A stretch of DNA of 37,556 nucleotides. Source: Candidatus Heimdallarchaeota archaeon. GTDB lineage: Archaea > Asgardarchaeota > Heimdallarchaeia > Heimdallarchaeales > Heimdallarchaeaceae. Positions 8,895 through 18,412 of this stretch are shown here, piece by piece. A program made the position numbers and the translations under genes. The DNA lies in NCBI GenBank assembly GCA_023136245.1, contig JAGLRO010000021.1, forward strand, positions 1 through 37,556. Reading direction: 5' to 3'. Each line of letters opens with the position of its first letter. Positions within the stretch are counted from its first letter, which is position 1. The notes under the pieces were generated by a model. That model did no database searches. It worked only from the letters and a program-made list of their open reading frames with translations, and was not told the DNA's origin.

Positions 8895-9883
8895 AAATAT
8901 TGGAATTTCTTCAAGAAGAAAAAATCTCACATGTAGGAATTTTCACTCATCAGAATGCAGACCCTGATTCCATCTCAAGTGCAATAGGTTTGAAAAACTT
9001 ACTGTTGCATTTCATACCTAAGCTATCAATCGTTTTAATTGCTGATTCTTTAAGTAAATTATCTAAAAAGGTTTTATCGCATAAAGATGAAGAAATATTC
9101 TTAGAGAACATCCCCGCTAATTTGGAAGCGATTTTTCTCTGTGATACAAACAATCCATCGCAATTAGGAAACATTTCCTTGGAGCAATACATTATTCAAA
9201 AAACACCCATTTTTATTATAGACCATCATTCTTTTCATGAATTTTCCAAGAAAGCAAAACAAACAATTATTCATGATGCAACATCTACTGCGGAAATTAT
9301 TACACAGTTACATGATGAGCTGGAAATTGAACTCTCTCCTGAAATCTCAACGCTACTTATAGCTGGGATTCTATTTGATACAAGAAGATTCAGATATTTA
9401 TCTCCAAACACATTAAGAATAACACAATCTCTAATTAAAAGAGGAGGAGATTATGAAAAAGCACTTAAGATGCTTCAAACTGATTTATCTATATCAGAAA
9501 GAGTTGCCAGACTAAAAGGAGCAGCTAGAAGTTTAGTACACAAGGAAGGAGCTAATGTTTATGTCGTATCATACGTAAATAGCTTTGAAGCATCTGTAGC
9601 TAGAGCATTAATCGATGTAGGTGCAAGTTTTTCTGCAGTAATAGCAGCACCAACCTGTGAGGAACATCGGGTCAGTTTTAGATGTACAAAAGAGTACTCT
9701 AAAAGTAATGATGTTAATCTTGGAGAGCTTGCAAATCGATTAGCAAATAAAATGAATGGTTCTGGAGGGGGTCATGAGACTGCTGCTGGTATGAATATAG
9801 TAAAATCAGATATTTTTCCAACAGATATAGAAGAAAAAATGAAATATCTTTTAGATCTTCTATTAGAGGAGATTAAGAGATGA
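8876..9883 (+). CDS. DHH/DHHA1 family phosphoesterase (RecJ-like/NrnA-like)
   Basis: HQNADPDSISSAIG, CDTNNPSQLG, IIDHHSF, GGGHETAAG motifs. Confidence 0.92.
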   Translation: MSKEILEILEFLQEEKISHVGIFTHQNADPDSISSAIGLKNLLLHFIPKLSIVLIADSLSKLSKKVLSHKDEEIFLENIPANLEAIFLCDTNNPSQLGNISLEQYIIQKTPIFIIDHHSFHEFSKKAKQTIIHDATSTAEIITQLHDELEIELSPEISTLLIAGILFDTRRFRYLSPNTLRITQSLIKRGGDYEKALKMLQTDLSISERVARLKGAARSLVHKEGANVYVVSYVNSFEASVARALIDVGASFSAVIAAPTCEEHRVSFRCTKEYSKSNDVNLGELANRLANKMNGSGGGHETAAGMNIVKSDIFPTDIEEKMKYLLDLLLEEIKR

Positions 9884-9906
9884 TTGACGTAGTGTGAGGT
9901 TTGCAT

Positions 9907-11379
9907 ATGACAAAATCAGCTATCTCTTTCGAGAACTACAGTTTTCGTTATAGTTTGAGAGATAGATGGACTGTGAAAGATATAAATGCAACAATTTCAA
10001 AGGGAGAATTTGTTATATTGACAGGTCCAAGTGGGAGTGGTAAGAGCACTCTTTGTTATTCAATGCTTGGACTTATTCCTAATTTCTATGCGGGCGAAAT
10101 TGAGGGTAAGATAATATTCCATCATGATGGAATGAAGAAATCTTCAATTTCTAAATTATCTAAAAATATCGGATATATTCCACAGAGAATTGAAAATTCA
10201 TTCACAACACCTTATGTTATCTCAGAATTAGCTTTTCCTATGGAATATCGTAATTACTCAAAACAAAAAATGATGAAAACTATTGATACAATTTCAAGCG
10301 ATATTGGTATAGAACACCTACTATATAGGAGAATCAACAAATTATCAGATGGTGAGAAACAGCAAATTGCAATTGGTTGTGCATTGGTGACAGATCCTGA
10401 AATCATAGTTGCTGATGAACCGCTTGCAAATTTAGATAAGAAGAACAAGAAGACCAATCTCTCAATTCTTCAAAAATTACATTCCGAAGGAAAAACTATA
10501 ATTGTTTCAACTCATGAACTAAAGAACTATGCAAACATGGTAACAAGAGTTATTGAGTTGTCTGACGGTAAAATAGTCAGAGATATTTCATCAATTAGGA
10601 AAGATAACAAAGAAAAAACGAAAAAAAACTTCACTCTATATAACCTCAAGAATACAAAAGAAAGTGAATCTTTTAAAGAAAAGGTTGTAAATATTGAGAA
10701 TCTTTCCTATGAATATACAGATTATTTTCAGTTATCAGATATTTCTATTTCTTTGTACAAAGGAGAAATTATAGGATTAATCGGTGAAAATGGCTCTGGC
10801 AAAACCACCATGATTAAGTTACTGTGTGGGTTATTAAAACCAAAAAAAGGTAAAATTCGTGTAATGGGTAATGAAATCGATGTAAGGAACTGGAGGGAAA
10901 TTGCACAGAATTTTGGGGTTGTCTTTCAAGATCCTGAAAAACAATTTTTCGAAGAAAATCTATTTGATGAAATAGCACTAATCTCAAAGAATCTAGGAAT
11001 AACACCCTCTATTCAAGTAATTAAAGAAATGTTAAAAGAAAGTGGTTTACAGGATTATGAAAAACATAACGCACACTCTCTTTCACATGGTGAAAAAAGA
11101 AGATTAGCTTTTCTTACAGCTATCTATCATGATCCTCCAATCATAATTTTGGACGAAATAACAAATGGATTAGGAAAACAGAACAAAGAGTGGTTGATTA
11201 ACCAATTAGATGAATTAAGAAGAAAAGGAAAATCAATATTCATTGCATCACATGATTGGGAATGGTTATCACATTTTGCTGATCGAGTAGTATTGTTAGA
11301 AGAAGGAGTAATCAGCTCTATTATGAACGCAAAACAATTCAATGATTTCGTAACTTCTGAAAACCCAAATGAGAATTAA
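9907..11379 (+). CDS. Energy-coupling-factor (ECF) transporter ATPase, two fused ABC domains
   Basis: Two Walker A (GPSGSGKST, GENGSGKTT), two signature-like (LSDGEKQQ, LSHGEKRR) and two Walker B regions; followed by EcfT-like gene. Confidence 0.93.
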   Translation: MTKSAISFENYSFRYSLRDRWTVKDINATISKGEFVILTGPSGSGKSTLCYSMLGLIPNFYAGEIEGKIIFHHDGMKKSSISKLSKNIGYIPQRIENSFTTPYVISELAFPMEYRNYSKQKMMKTIDTISSDIGIEHLLYRRINKLSDGEKQQIAIGCALVTDPEIIVADEPLANLDKKNKKTNLSILQKLHSEGKTIIVSTHELKNYANMVTRVIELSDGKIVRDISSIRKDNKEKTKKNFTLYNLKNTKESESFKEKVVNIENLSYEYTDYFQLSDISISLYKGEIIGLIGENGSGKTTMIKLLCGLLKPKKGKIRVMGNEIDVRNWREIAQNFGVVFQDPEKQFFEENLFDEIALISKNLGITPSIQVIKEMLKESGLQDYEKHNAHSLSHGEKRRLAFLTAIYHDPPIIILDEITNGLGKQNKEWLINQLDELRRKGKSIFIASHDWEWLSHFADRVVLLEEGVISSIMNAKQFNDFVTSENPNEN

Positions 11380-11394
11380 ACATGAGATGAAGAT

Positions 11395-12162
11395 ATGATT
11401 AGTACAAGCAAACAAAGAGAAGAAATTTTTCTTAGGCATAAGAAAAAAACATATTTCGATCCTAGAACTAAATTCGTTATTCTAGTAGCGTTTCTTGTTT
11501 GTGTTCTATATTCTATGAATTTGTATGTTCTCGTAGCTATTGTAACATTATCCTTTATCTCATTGATACTTACAAGAATCAAATTTAAATTCATCTTACT
11601 ATCAATTTTCTTTTTAACATTGTTTTCATTTGTGGGAACAGTAATAGCTTATTTTACAGTAGAAGTGGAAAATATATACTATTTATTTGGTATAATAGAA
11701 ATTCGATTTTTAACTTCATTTTTCATTGTCAGTTGGTTTTTTAATTCTGTAAGTCCGTATGAACTATCTATTTCTTTAGAAAAGATGTATGTACCTGCAA
11801 CAATAACATGGTTACTAACAACAATCTATCAATTCATCCCTGTGTTAGGAAAGGAAGCCCAGGAAATCAATGATATTAGAAAACTAAAAGGTTTATCTGC
11901 AAAGAAATGGCAAATAAAAAAACAATCATACATATTAACAAAAACACTTCGACCTCTTATTACAGGATCAATTAATAGAAGTGTTGATTTAGCTGAAGCT
12001 ATGATAATCAAAGGTTTTAAACCTATGAGAAGGAAGAATCACATATTAGATTTGCACATAAAAATCACTGATATAATTCTAATGCTAATTACAATTGCAG
12101 CGATGGTTTGTATAATAATATTCTTCAGACAAGAATCACTCTTTTTCCTGCAAGAAGTTTAA
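11395..12162 (+). CDS. ECF transporter transmembrane component EcfT (CbiQ-like)
   Basis: Several TM segments, FDPRTKFVILVAFLVC N-terminus and coupling-helix-like AQEINDIRKLKGLSAKKWQIKKQSYILTKTLRPLITGSINRSVDLAEAMIIKGF. Confidence 0.9.
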   Translation: MISTSKQREEIFLRHKKKTYFDPRTKFVILVAFLVCVLYSMNLYVLVAIVTLSFISLILTRIKFKFILLSIFFLTLFSFVGTVIAYFTVEVENIYYLFGIIEIRFLTSFFIVSWFFNSVSPYELSISLEKMYVPATITWLLTTIYQFIPVLGKEAQEINDIRKLKGLSAKKWQIKKQSYILTKTLRPLITGSINRSVDLAEAMIIKGFKPMRRKNHILDLHIKITDIILMLITIAAMVCIIIFFRQESLFFLQEV

Positions 12163-12768
12163 TAAGTACTCATTGATTATTTTGCTAACTTCTATAATTG
12201 GTTTATCGACATCAATTATATGAAATAGATTTGGAAATTTCTTAGCTAGAGCATAATAAATTTCTTTAACTTTTTGTAAGCTTTCTTTCTTTTCAAAAGT
12301 ATTTACTCCCTCAGTTCTATCAGAAGCTATCCTTTTAATTGCTACATCTACAGGTAAATCTAGCAGAAGCACAATATCTGGTACAATTGAAACTTTTTCA
12401 TTTTCTGAAAGAATATATTTCCAGTCGAGACCTCGGGATCCTTGATATGCAACTGAAGAAAAATAATATCGATCAGTAACCACTATTTTCTTGTTCTTCA
12501 GTTGAGGTATAACTTCATCTTTTAAATGTATAATTCTATCCTCTAAAAATAATCTAAATTCTTCTTCTACTGGGAAACGTTCTAGAGCAAAAAAACTTTC
12601 TCGAAGTTTTCTACCTGGAATAGAATAACGAGTTGGTTCAGTAGTATAAACTGCATCAAAACTTACAGATTTAAGAAAATCAACAGCTGAACGAGAATGA
12701 CTAGTTTTGCCAGAACCATCTATCCCTTCGAAACAGATGAACATACCAGATGAAGGAGATTCGGACAT
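12136..12768 (-). CDS. tmk: Thymidylate kinase
   Basis: MFICFEGIDGSGKTSHSRSAVDFL, TTEPT, DRYYFSSVAYQGSRGLDWKYI, DLPVDVAIKRI. Start MSESPSSGMF at 12768 preferred over the track start 12915. 3' end overlaps convergent ecfT by 27 nt. Confidence 0.93.
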   Translation of the reverse strand: MSESPSSGMFICFEGIDGSGKTSHSRSAVDFLKSVSFDAVYTTEPTRYSIPGRKLRESFFALERFPVEEEFRLFLEDRIIHLKDEVIPQLKNKKIVVTDRYYFSSVAYQGSRGLDWKYILSENEKVSIVPDIVLLLDLPVDVAIKRIASDRTEGVNTFEKKESLQKVKEIYYALAKKFPNLFHIIDVDKPIIEVSKIINEYLLNFLQEKE

Positions 12769-12921
12769 ATCAACAGAAGAAAATAAATAGCTTAAAACAG
12801 TTTTGGTGACAACATTCTGAGAGGTATGTTGGATTATTGCTTGGTGTTTTTTTAGAGAAATGTTTAAATTCATACGAACTCCGATTAAATTGCAAGAGAG
12901 AACAAATTCTAACAAGATTGT

Positions 12922-14295
12922 ATGAGTGATAAAATGTTTTCAGAAAACTTTCTTTCATTAATTGATTATACCAAAAATGCGCTTGAATCTAGCTCATTTG
13001 ATTCATATGAGATAAATTGTGTAGATCGTTTACATGCATTAACACGTTTTGCAAATTCAACTATACATCAAAATGTTTCAGATCATACTTACAGATTTCT
13101 ATTTAGAGTTTCAAAAGGAAAGAAATTTTGTTCAAGTTCTTTAACTACATTAACTCCAAGTTCAATAGATGCTACAATAAAACAATTAGATTCTATGCTT
13201 TCATTTGTTCCAGAAATATCCTTCTTTCAAGGCTTCCCTGAATCAATAGATTCTCCACTTGTTTCAATTCCAACTGTCGGTAATTTATTAGATGAATTTC
13301 AACGTGCAGATATAGTAGAAACTTCAGTAAGCGGAGCTGAAGAAGTAGACAAGAATGCAAGATTAGCTGGTTCAGTTTATATATCAGATATTCGTTTTCG
13401 AGTCTTAAATTCAAATGGAATTGATAATTCACATCAGATCACTTATAATGGTCTTATTGTGAATTCCTTAACTGAAAGAGAAAATAAGGGCTATGCAAAA
13501 GAAGAACAACATGTAAGAGATCCAGCTGATCTCAAACCTTATGAAATTGCACGACAAGCTACAGAACTTTCTGTCAGTACTTGTTCTTCCAAAGATTATT
13601 CACCGGGTGAATATGAGGTAGTATTATCCCCATCAGCAACAACTACACTTATGCGATTTCTATCTATGGGTTTTTCCGGAAATGCATATCATGAATCACA
13701 AAGTTTTGTAGCAGATCAAATTGGAGTTCAGCTATTTGATCAAAAACTAACTCTTCAAGATGATCCTTTAAATCCAGAAACTTTGTTAGCAACCCCCTTT
13801 GATGGAGAAGGAGTACAAAAGAAACCACTCTTTCTTATAGAGGAAGGAATCCCCAAAACAATCATTTACAATAACTTCATGGCTTCAAGATATTTGAATG
13901 ACAAAAGTAGTTCCACAGGACATCAAATTATTCCATTCTCTGATTATATCTTTAGCTGGGTTATGCCGATGAATCTTACTCTTTATCCAGGTGATTCTTC
14001 ATTAGAAGAAATGATTGAAGAAACAAAAAAAGGATTCTTTGTAAATAGATTACATTATACAAACTTTGTTAACAGAAGACTTGGTGCAATTACTGGTCTA
14101 ACTCGTGATGGTTTGCTCTACATCGAAGATGGTGAGGTAGTGTCTGCTGCGAAAAACTTCAGATTTACAGACAATATTCCTAACTTTTTGAAGGAAGTCC
14201 CATTAATAGGAGAGAATAGAGAAAAGAGTATTGCTTCATTATGTCCAGCAATTAAGTTGAAATCCTTTAGATTTTCAGGCAAAAGCAAGCATTAA
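12922..14295 (+). CDS. TldE/PmbA-type member of the TldD/PmbA family
   Basis: Family fold features (RFANSTIHQN, FRVSKGKKFCSSSLT, SPSATTTLMRFLSMGFSG, RLGAITGLTRDGLLYIEDGEVVSAAKNFRFTDN) and no HExxxH metal motif. Confidence 0.88.
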   Translation: MSDKMFSENFLSLIDYTKNALESSSFDSYEINCVDRLHALTRFANSTIHQNVSDHTYRFLFRVSKGKKFCSSSLTTLTPSSIDATIKQLDSMLSFVPEISFFQGFPESIDSPLVSIPTVGNLLDEFQRADIVETSVSGAEEVDKNARLAGSVYISDIRFRVLNSNGIDNSHQITYNGLIVNSLTERENKGYAKEEQHVRDPADLKPYEIARQATELSVSTCSSKDYSPGEYEVVLSPSATTTLMRFLSMGFSGNAYHESQSFVADQIGVQLFDQKLTLQDDPLNPETLLATPFDGEGVQKKPLFLIEEGIPKTIIYNNFMASRYLNDKSSSTGHQIIPFSDYIFSWVMPMNLTLYPGDSSLEEMIEETKKGFFVNRLHYTNFVNRRLGAITGLTRDGLLYIEDGEVVSAAKNFRFTDNIPNFLKEVPLIGENREKSIASLCPAIKLKSFRFSGKSKH

Positions 14296-14349
14296 TCAAT
14301 ATCAAGCAGAAATAAACTGATTACTGAAGAAATTTCAGGAAGTTATTGG

Positions 14350-15303
14350 ATGTTGGATACAATTAAAGAAACGTATGATAGGATTAAGGATGCAGTTAAT
14401 CATACTCCAGTAATGCAATCTAGCACTTTAAACGGAATAATTGATGCAACTTGTTTTCTTAAATTGGAAAGTTTTCAGAAAACTGGTTCATTCAAATTTA
14501 GAGGAGCTTTTAACGCTGTTTCTAGCTTGGATGCTGATCAAAAATCCAGAGGTGTAATAACTCACTCTTCGGGAAATTTTGCTCAAGCTTTATCATTAGC
14601 AGCAACCAAAGCCAATGTTTATGCTGTCATTGTTATGCCTGAAAACGCTCCTCAAATCAAAGTAAATGCAACCAAAGGATATGGTGCAGAGGTTGTTTTT
14701 TGTGGTTCCAAACCTGGTGATAGAGAAAAGACTGCTGATGATTTGATAAAACAACATGATTATACTTTAATTCACCCATCTAATGACATGGAAATTATAT
14801 ATGGTCAAGGAACCGCAGCTTTTGAATTAATTCATGAAGTTGGAAATCTTGATTACATTTTTGCTCCATGTGGAGGAGGAGGACTCCTATCAGGTACAGC
14901 TATTGCAACCAAGGAATTACTTGAAGGAACGAGAGTAATTGGTGTCGAACCCAAAAATGCTGATGATGCATATAGATCTTTTAGAAATGGTAAAATTCAC
15001 CCTTCAATAAATCCTAAAACAATTGCTGATGGATTAAGAACCCAACTTGGTTCTAATACTTTCAGGATAGTTAGAGAAAAAGTCGATGATATCATTACAA
15101 TTACTGAAGAAGAAATCGTAAAAGCAATGGAATTTCTCTGGAATCGAATGAAACTTGTTGTTGAACCTTCAGGGGCTGTTTCTTTAGCTGGTGTTATGTC
15201 AAACAAGTTTGATTTAGAATCGAAAAAAATTGGTATAATCATATCTGGTGGAAATATAGACCTTGCAGAATTTTTCAGCATTCTGAGGAAAAAAATAGTA
15301 TGA
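14350..15303 (+). CDS. PLP-dependent fold-type II threonine/serine dehydratase or serine racemase-like
   Basis: LKLESFQKTGSFKFRGAFNAVSSL (PLP lysine), SSGNFAQALSLAA, PCGGGGLLSGTAIA. Confidence 0.92.
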   Translation: MLDTIKETYDRIKDAVNHTPVMQSSTLNGIIDATCFLKLESFQKTGSFKFRGAFNAVSSLDADQKSRGVITHSSGNFAQALSLAATKANVYAVIVMPENAPQIKVNATKGYGAEVVFCGSKPGDREKTADDLIKQHDYTLIHPSNDMEIIYGQGTAAFELIHEVGNLDYIFAPCGGGGLLSGTAIATKELLEGTRVIGVEPKNADDAYRSFRNGKIHPSINPKTIADGLRTQLGSNTFRIVREKVDDIITITEEEIVKAMEFLWNRMKLVVEPSGAVSLAGVMSNKFDLESKKIGIIISGGNIDLAEFFSILRKKIV

Positions 15304-15432
15304 AGATATTATCATTTTTTTCTAATTATTCTCTTGTGGTTCATCTTCAAATTAAGTGAACAAACAAAAGTGTATTTATTATTTGCTTTTAATAAAAATG
15401 CAAGAAAAAGAAAGAAAAAAAGAAAAGAGATT

Positions 15433-17889
15433 TTAATAATTCGGTGGACTTGGAGGACTTGGGGCTTTAGGAGTTTTTGTCTTAATTCGAGGGATTATAA
15501 CTCGTACAACAACCACAACAAGGGCACCAGCACCTATCAAACCTCCAATTATAGAAAGCGCAATTATACTTCCTGCAGAGAGACCACCAACACCAAATTG
15601 CTCGTAGTCTAGAGGATTGATTAAAGTGCATGAATATGGTATAAATTCTATTGAGATAGAACCATTAAGGTTTGCATGATAAACATTGAACATGAAAACT
15701 AATTGTTGTGAAAGGACACCAAATTCGATTTCATAACTTATGTTATCAGGTGCATATGTCGTATCATAATTAACAAAGTATGTGCTTGATGTATAATCTT
15801 TGTAGTAGTATTTATTCCAAACAGCTTCTCTTCTGAAATAATCTGGTCTAATTCCATCACTATTTGGAAAATCAAAGACTGCATTTCCTCTTGTCCCATT
15901 TATTACCTCAATTTTTATCTTGTACCAAGTAAATTCAGGAACTGTTGTATTGATAATGTACAAATCGTAATCATTGCCAATATCATAGAAATCGTAGGAT
16001 CCTAACCAACTACCATTGACTAAGAAAGCATCTGCTATGAAATTTAAATTCACAATATTGAAATCATCAGGATAGCCAGGGTCAATCTTCAGAATTATCT
16101 GAACTGATGTTTGATTAACGAATGCATCACCATAATTATTCCAGGAGTATCCAGTGTTATTGTATACATCTAGAACGTATATTAACACATATCTAGTGCA
16201 TGGTTCAAGTGAATAGAACGACAGAACTTGTGTGTCATTTGTATCATAAGCTTGAAAAATTCCAGTATCTTGCTGATTCCCTAAAGTGTCATCTATAGTT
16301 TCAGTTGGGTGCATATAATTTCCAGTATAGATGCTGAATTCGTACTCAACAGTATAATTATTCGGCATAGTGAATGTGAAGTTAAAGTTGTTGAACTCAA
16401 GCTGAGGAATATCAAATCTAAATAGTCTATAGTTATCAGGTGTTCCATCTTCTTGTTCCAAATCTAAGGATTTTGTGACGTTATAAACCTCATAATTAAC
16501 TGTGCTTAATAGAATATCAAAATCATATGTGCTTATTGTAGGATTCATAAAGAAGTAAAATCCTGGTTCCAGAATAATCTTCATAGAATCTTCAGCTAGA
16601 GGATTCATGGTATAAGAATCTCCACTAAGAGTACCTTCATCTAAGTATCTTGATATCCACATATCTAAAGGTCCTCCTCCAGTGTAGTTTAAGTACAATA
16701 GTTGTGTTTGTTCAACATTTACACCGAAATTTAGAATATCATCCTCATATACATCTTGAACACCAGATTCAAGTAATGGAAGATCCTCACTGATAATAGA
16801 GAATATATAATCAAATTCAATCCAATCTGTATTATCTCTCTCGCAGTCTATATAGATTAGGATTTTAGTATCATATTCAAAATACATGTTGAATTTATCA
16901 GGTGATCCTGATCCAAGCATGAAATCTAAATAAGATAAAGGCTGACCATCATCAAAATACAGTGTTGTAGGACGGATATAAGCCAACGTGTTAATAGAGT
17001 TATCAAAACGAATATATTTCATTTGATAGAAACCTTTTGGTATCTCGAAATAATACACATGAATTGCTTCTTTATCCAAGTTATCTTCGAATAGATTTCT
17101 TGATTCATTCCAAACTTGATTAGGTTCTTGTATAAATCTACTAGCAACAGGAGAATCAACTGTTTTTTTACCAACTCTGATCTCTCTAGGTTCCATAATC
17201 ACATAATTGTCTGTAGTTGAGATAAAGTAGATGAAATATGTTCCTCTGTCACGAGAGAATAATGGTTGCACATTTCTGGAAACACCATTTGCTGAGTCCG
17301 CATAGGAAAGAACATCGTTGAAGTATACATAATAAGTTAAGAAAGCAGTAGTTCTAATATTAAGATCAAAGAATTCTCCTTCTCGCAGGTTGACTGTAAA
17401 AAGATATAGTATTTCAGCTTCTAATTCTAAAGTAGTTTTTGACTTTAGTGAAAGCTCTCCTTGATCATTCAAACCTACAGTGAAGTTGAGATTCGGTCCT
17501 GCTCCAGTATTGTTAGTTGCTGTTAAGTAAGTTGGATGATTAATCCAGTTTGATTCTTCATAGAAGTATCTGTTAAAGCTATTATAATACGAAGAATCAT
17601 AAGATTGTCTAAAGACACTGGATCCATTACCCATGGATGTTGCAGAAAAACCAGTATCTTCACGAACGTACCTTAAATCTGTATCATAATCATTTTCAAG
17701 ATATTGATTTTCCATGGCATGATTACCATTAATAACCCCATAACCAGTGTTATCATGTTCATTTAATGTCACTGTTGTAGTTACATTCCAATCATATGCA
17801 TACGTTTCAATTGTGATAAATGTTGAAGAAACAATTAGAATCGAAACAACTAGACATAAAATAGAAAGTATTTTTTGTTTTATTTTCAT
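15433..17889 (-). CDS. Large secreted/surface protein with signal peptide and C-terminal TM anchor plus proline-rich tail
   Basis: N-terminal signal MKIKQKILSILCLVVSILIVSSTFITIETYA; Asn/Tyr-rich ectodomain; TM GLSAGSIIALSIIGGLIGAGALVVVVVRVII followed by PRIKTKTPKAPSPPSPPNY. No recognised enzymatic motif. Confidence 0.85.
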   Translation of the reverse strand: MKIKQKILSILCLVVSILIVSSTFITIETYAYDWNVTTTVTLNEHDNTGYGVINGNHAMENQYLENDYDTDLRYVREDTGFSATSMGNGSSVFRQSYDSSYYNSFNRYFYEESNWINHPTYLTATNNTGAGPNLNFTVGLNDQGELSLKSKTTLELEAEILYLFTVNLREGEFFDLNIRTTAFLTYYVYFNDVLSYADSANGVSRNVQPLFSRDRGTYFIYFISTTDNYVIMEPREIRVGKKTVDSPVASRFIQEPNQVWNESRNLFEDNLDKEAIHVYYFEIPKGFYQMKYIRFDNSINTLAYIRPTTLYFDDGQPLSYLDFMLGSGSPDKFNMYFEYDTKILIYIDCERDNTDWIEFDYIFSIISEDLPLLESGVQDVYEDDILNFGVNVEQTQLLYLNYTGGGPLDMWISRYLDEGTLSGDSYTMNPLAEDSMKIILEPGFYFFMNPTISTYDFDILLSTVNYEVYNVTKSLDLEQEDGTPDNYRLFRFDIPQLEFNNFNFTFTMPNNYTVEYEFSIYTGNYMHPTETIDDTLGNQQDTGIFQAYDTNDTQVLSFYSLEPCTRYVLIYVLDVYNNTGYSWNNYGDAFVNQTSVQIILKIDPGYPDDFNIVNLNFIADAFLVNGSWLGSYDFYDIGNDYDLYIINTTVPEFTWYKIKIEVINGTRGNAVFDFPNSDGIRPDYFRREAVWNKYYYKDYTSSTYFVNYDTTYAPDNISYEIEFGVLSQQLVFMFNVYHANLNGSISIEFIPYSCTLINPLDYEQFGVGGLSAGSIIALSIIGGLIGAGALVVVVVRVIIPRIKTKTPKAPSPPSPPNY

Positions 17890-17946
17890 TTAAATCTAAA
17901 GAAGATATAAGGGTTAGTCTAAAAAAACCTTGTTAAAGTTTCAAAA

Positions 17947-18351
17947 TTAATTTCCCATAGTATGGATATAGATAGGCTTTATTTTAATCAAAATTCGTAT
18001 CTCGCCTTCTGATAAAGGATATATAGCTCTCTCCATATATTTCATCGAGAGCTTGTTGATATGCTCTTTGGCTCCTGTTTCTGTAAGATCAATTATTTCT
18101 CCTTGAATCCCGAGATATCTATAAGGATTGTTCTGATCTTGGATACTTATTGCTACTTTGGCTCCTTTGAACATATTTCTAGTTTTTTTCCTACCTTTTG
18201 CTGTGTTCATAAGAATTTCATTCTTAGCTTTGTCATAGTCTATCCAAACAGGAGTAACTTGTGGAGAACCATCCGGATTGATAGTAGCAACATGTGCAAA
18301 ATTCTTTCCCAATAATAAATCTTGAATACTTTCAGGAATACTCATTTCCAT
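17947..18351 (-). CDS. Pyridoxamine 5'-phosphate oxidase-fold, PPOX-class (probably F420-dependent) protein
   Basis: MEMSIPESIQDLLLGKNFAHVATINPDGSPQVTPVWIDYD...NTAKGRKKTRNMFKGAKVAISIQDQNNPYRYLGIQGEI. Start refined to 18351. Confidence 0.9.
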   Translation of the reverse strand: MEMSIPESIQDLLLGKNFAHVATINPDGSPQVTPVWIDYDKAKNEILMNTAKGRKKTRNMFKGAKVAISIQDQNNPYRYLGIQGEIIDLTETGAKEHINKLSMKYMERAIYPLSEGEIRILIKIKPIYIHTMGN

Positions 18352-18412
18352 CAATATTAAGTGGTACTTCTGAGATAATAAAGCTAATTTAAGAACAAAA
18401 ATAAGAAAGATT

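Noticed and set aside
12136-12162. 27-bp convergent overlap of ecfT and tmk 3' ends
   Set aside because: Short tail-to-tail overlaps are common in compact archaeal genomes; no further signal.
13606-13615. Exact GGTGAATATG match to the thrS leader motif inside the tldE gene
   Set aside because: It is in frame coding for G-E-Y-E, lacks the upstream ATGNNN and GAGGACA parts and any start-site context; judged a chance match.
15334-15612. 92-aa plus-strand ORF
   Set aside because: Low-complexity N-terminus (RKRKKKRKEIL) and antisense to the 3' end of the credible 818-aa gene; judged spurious.
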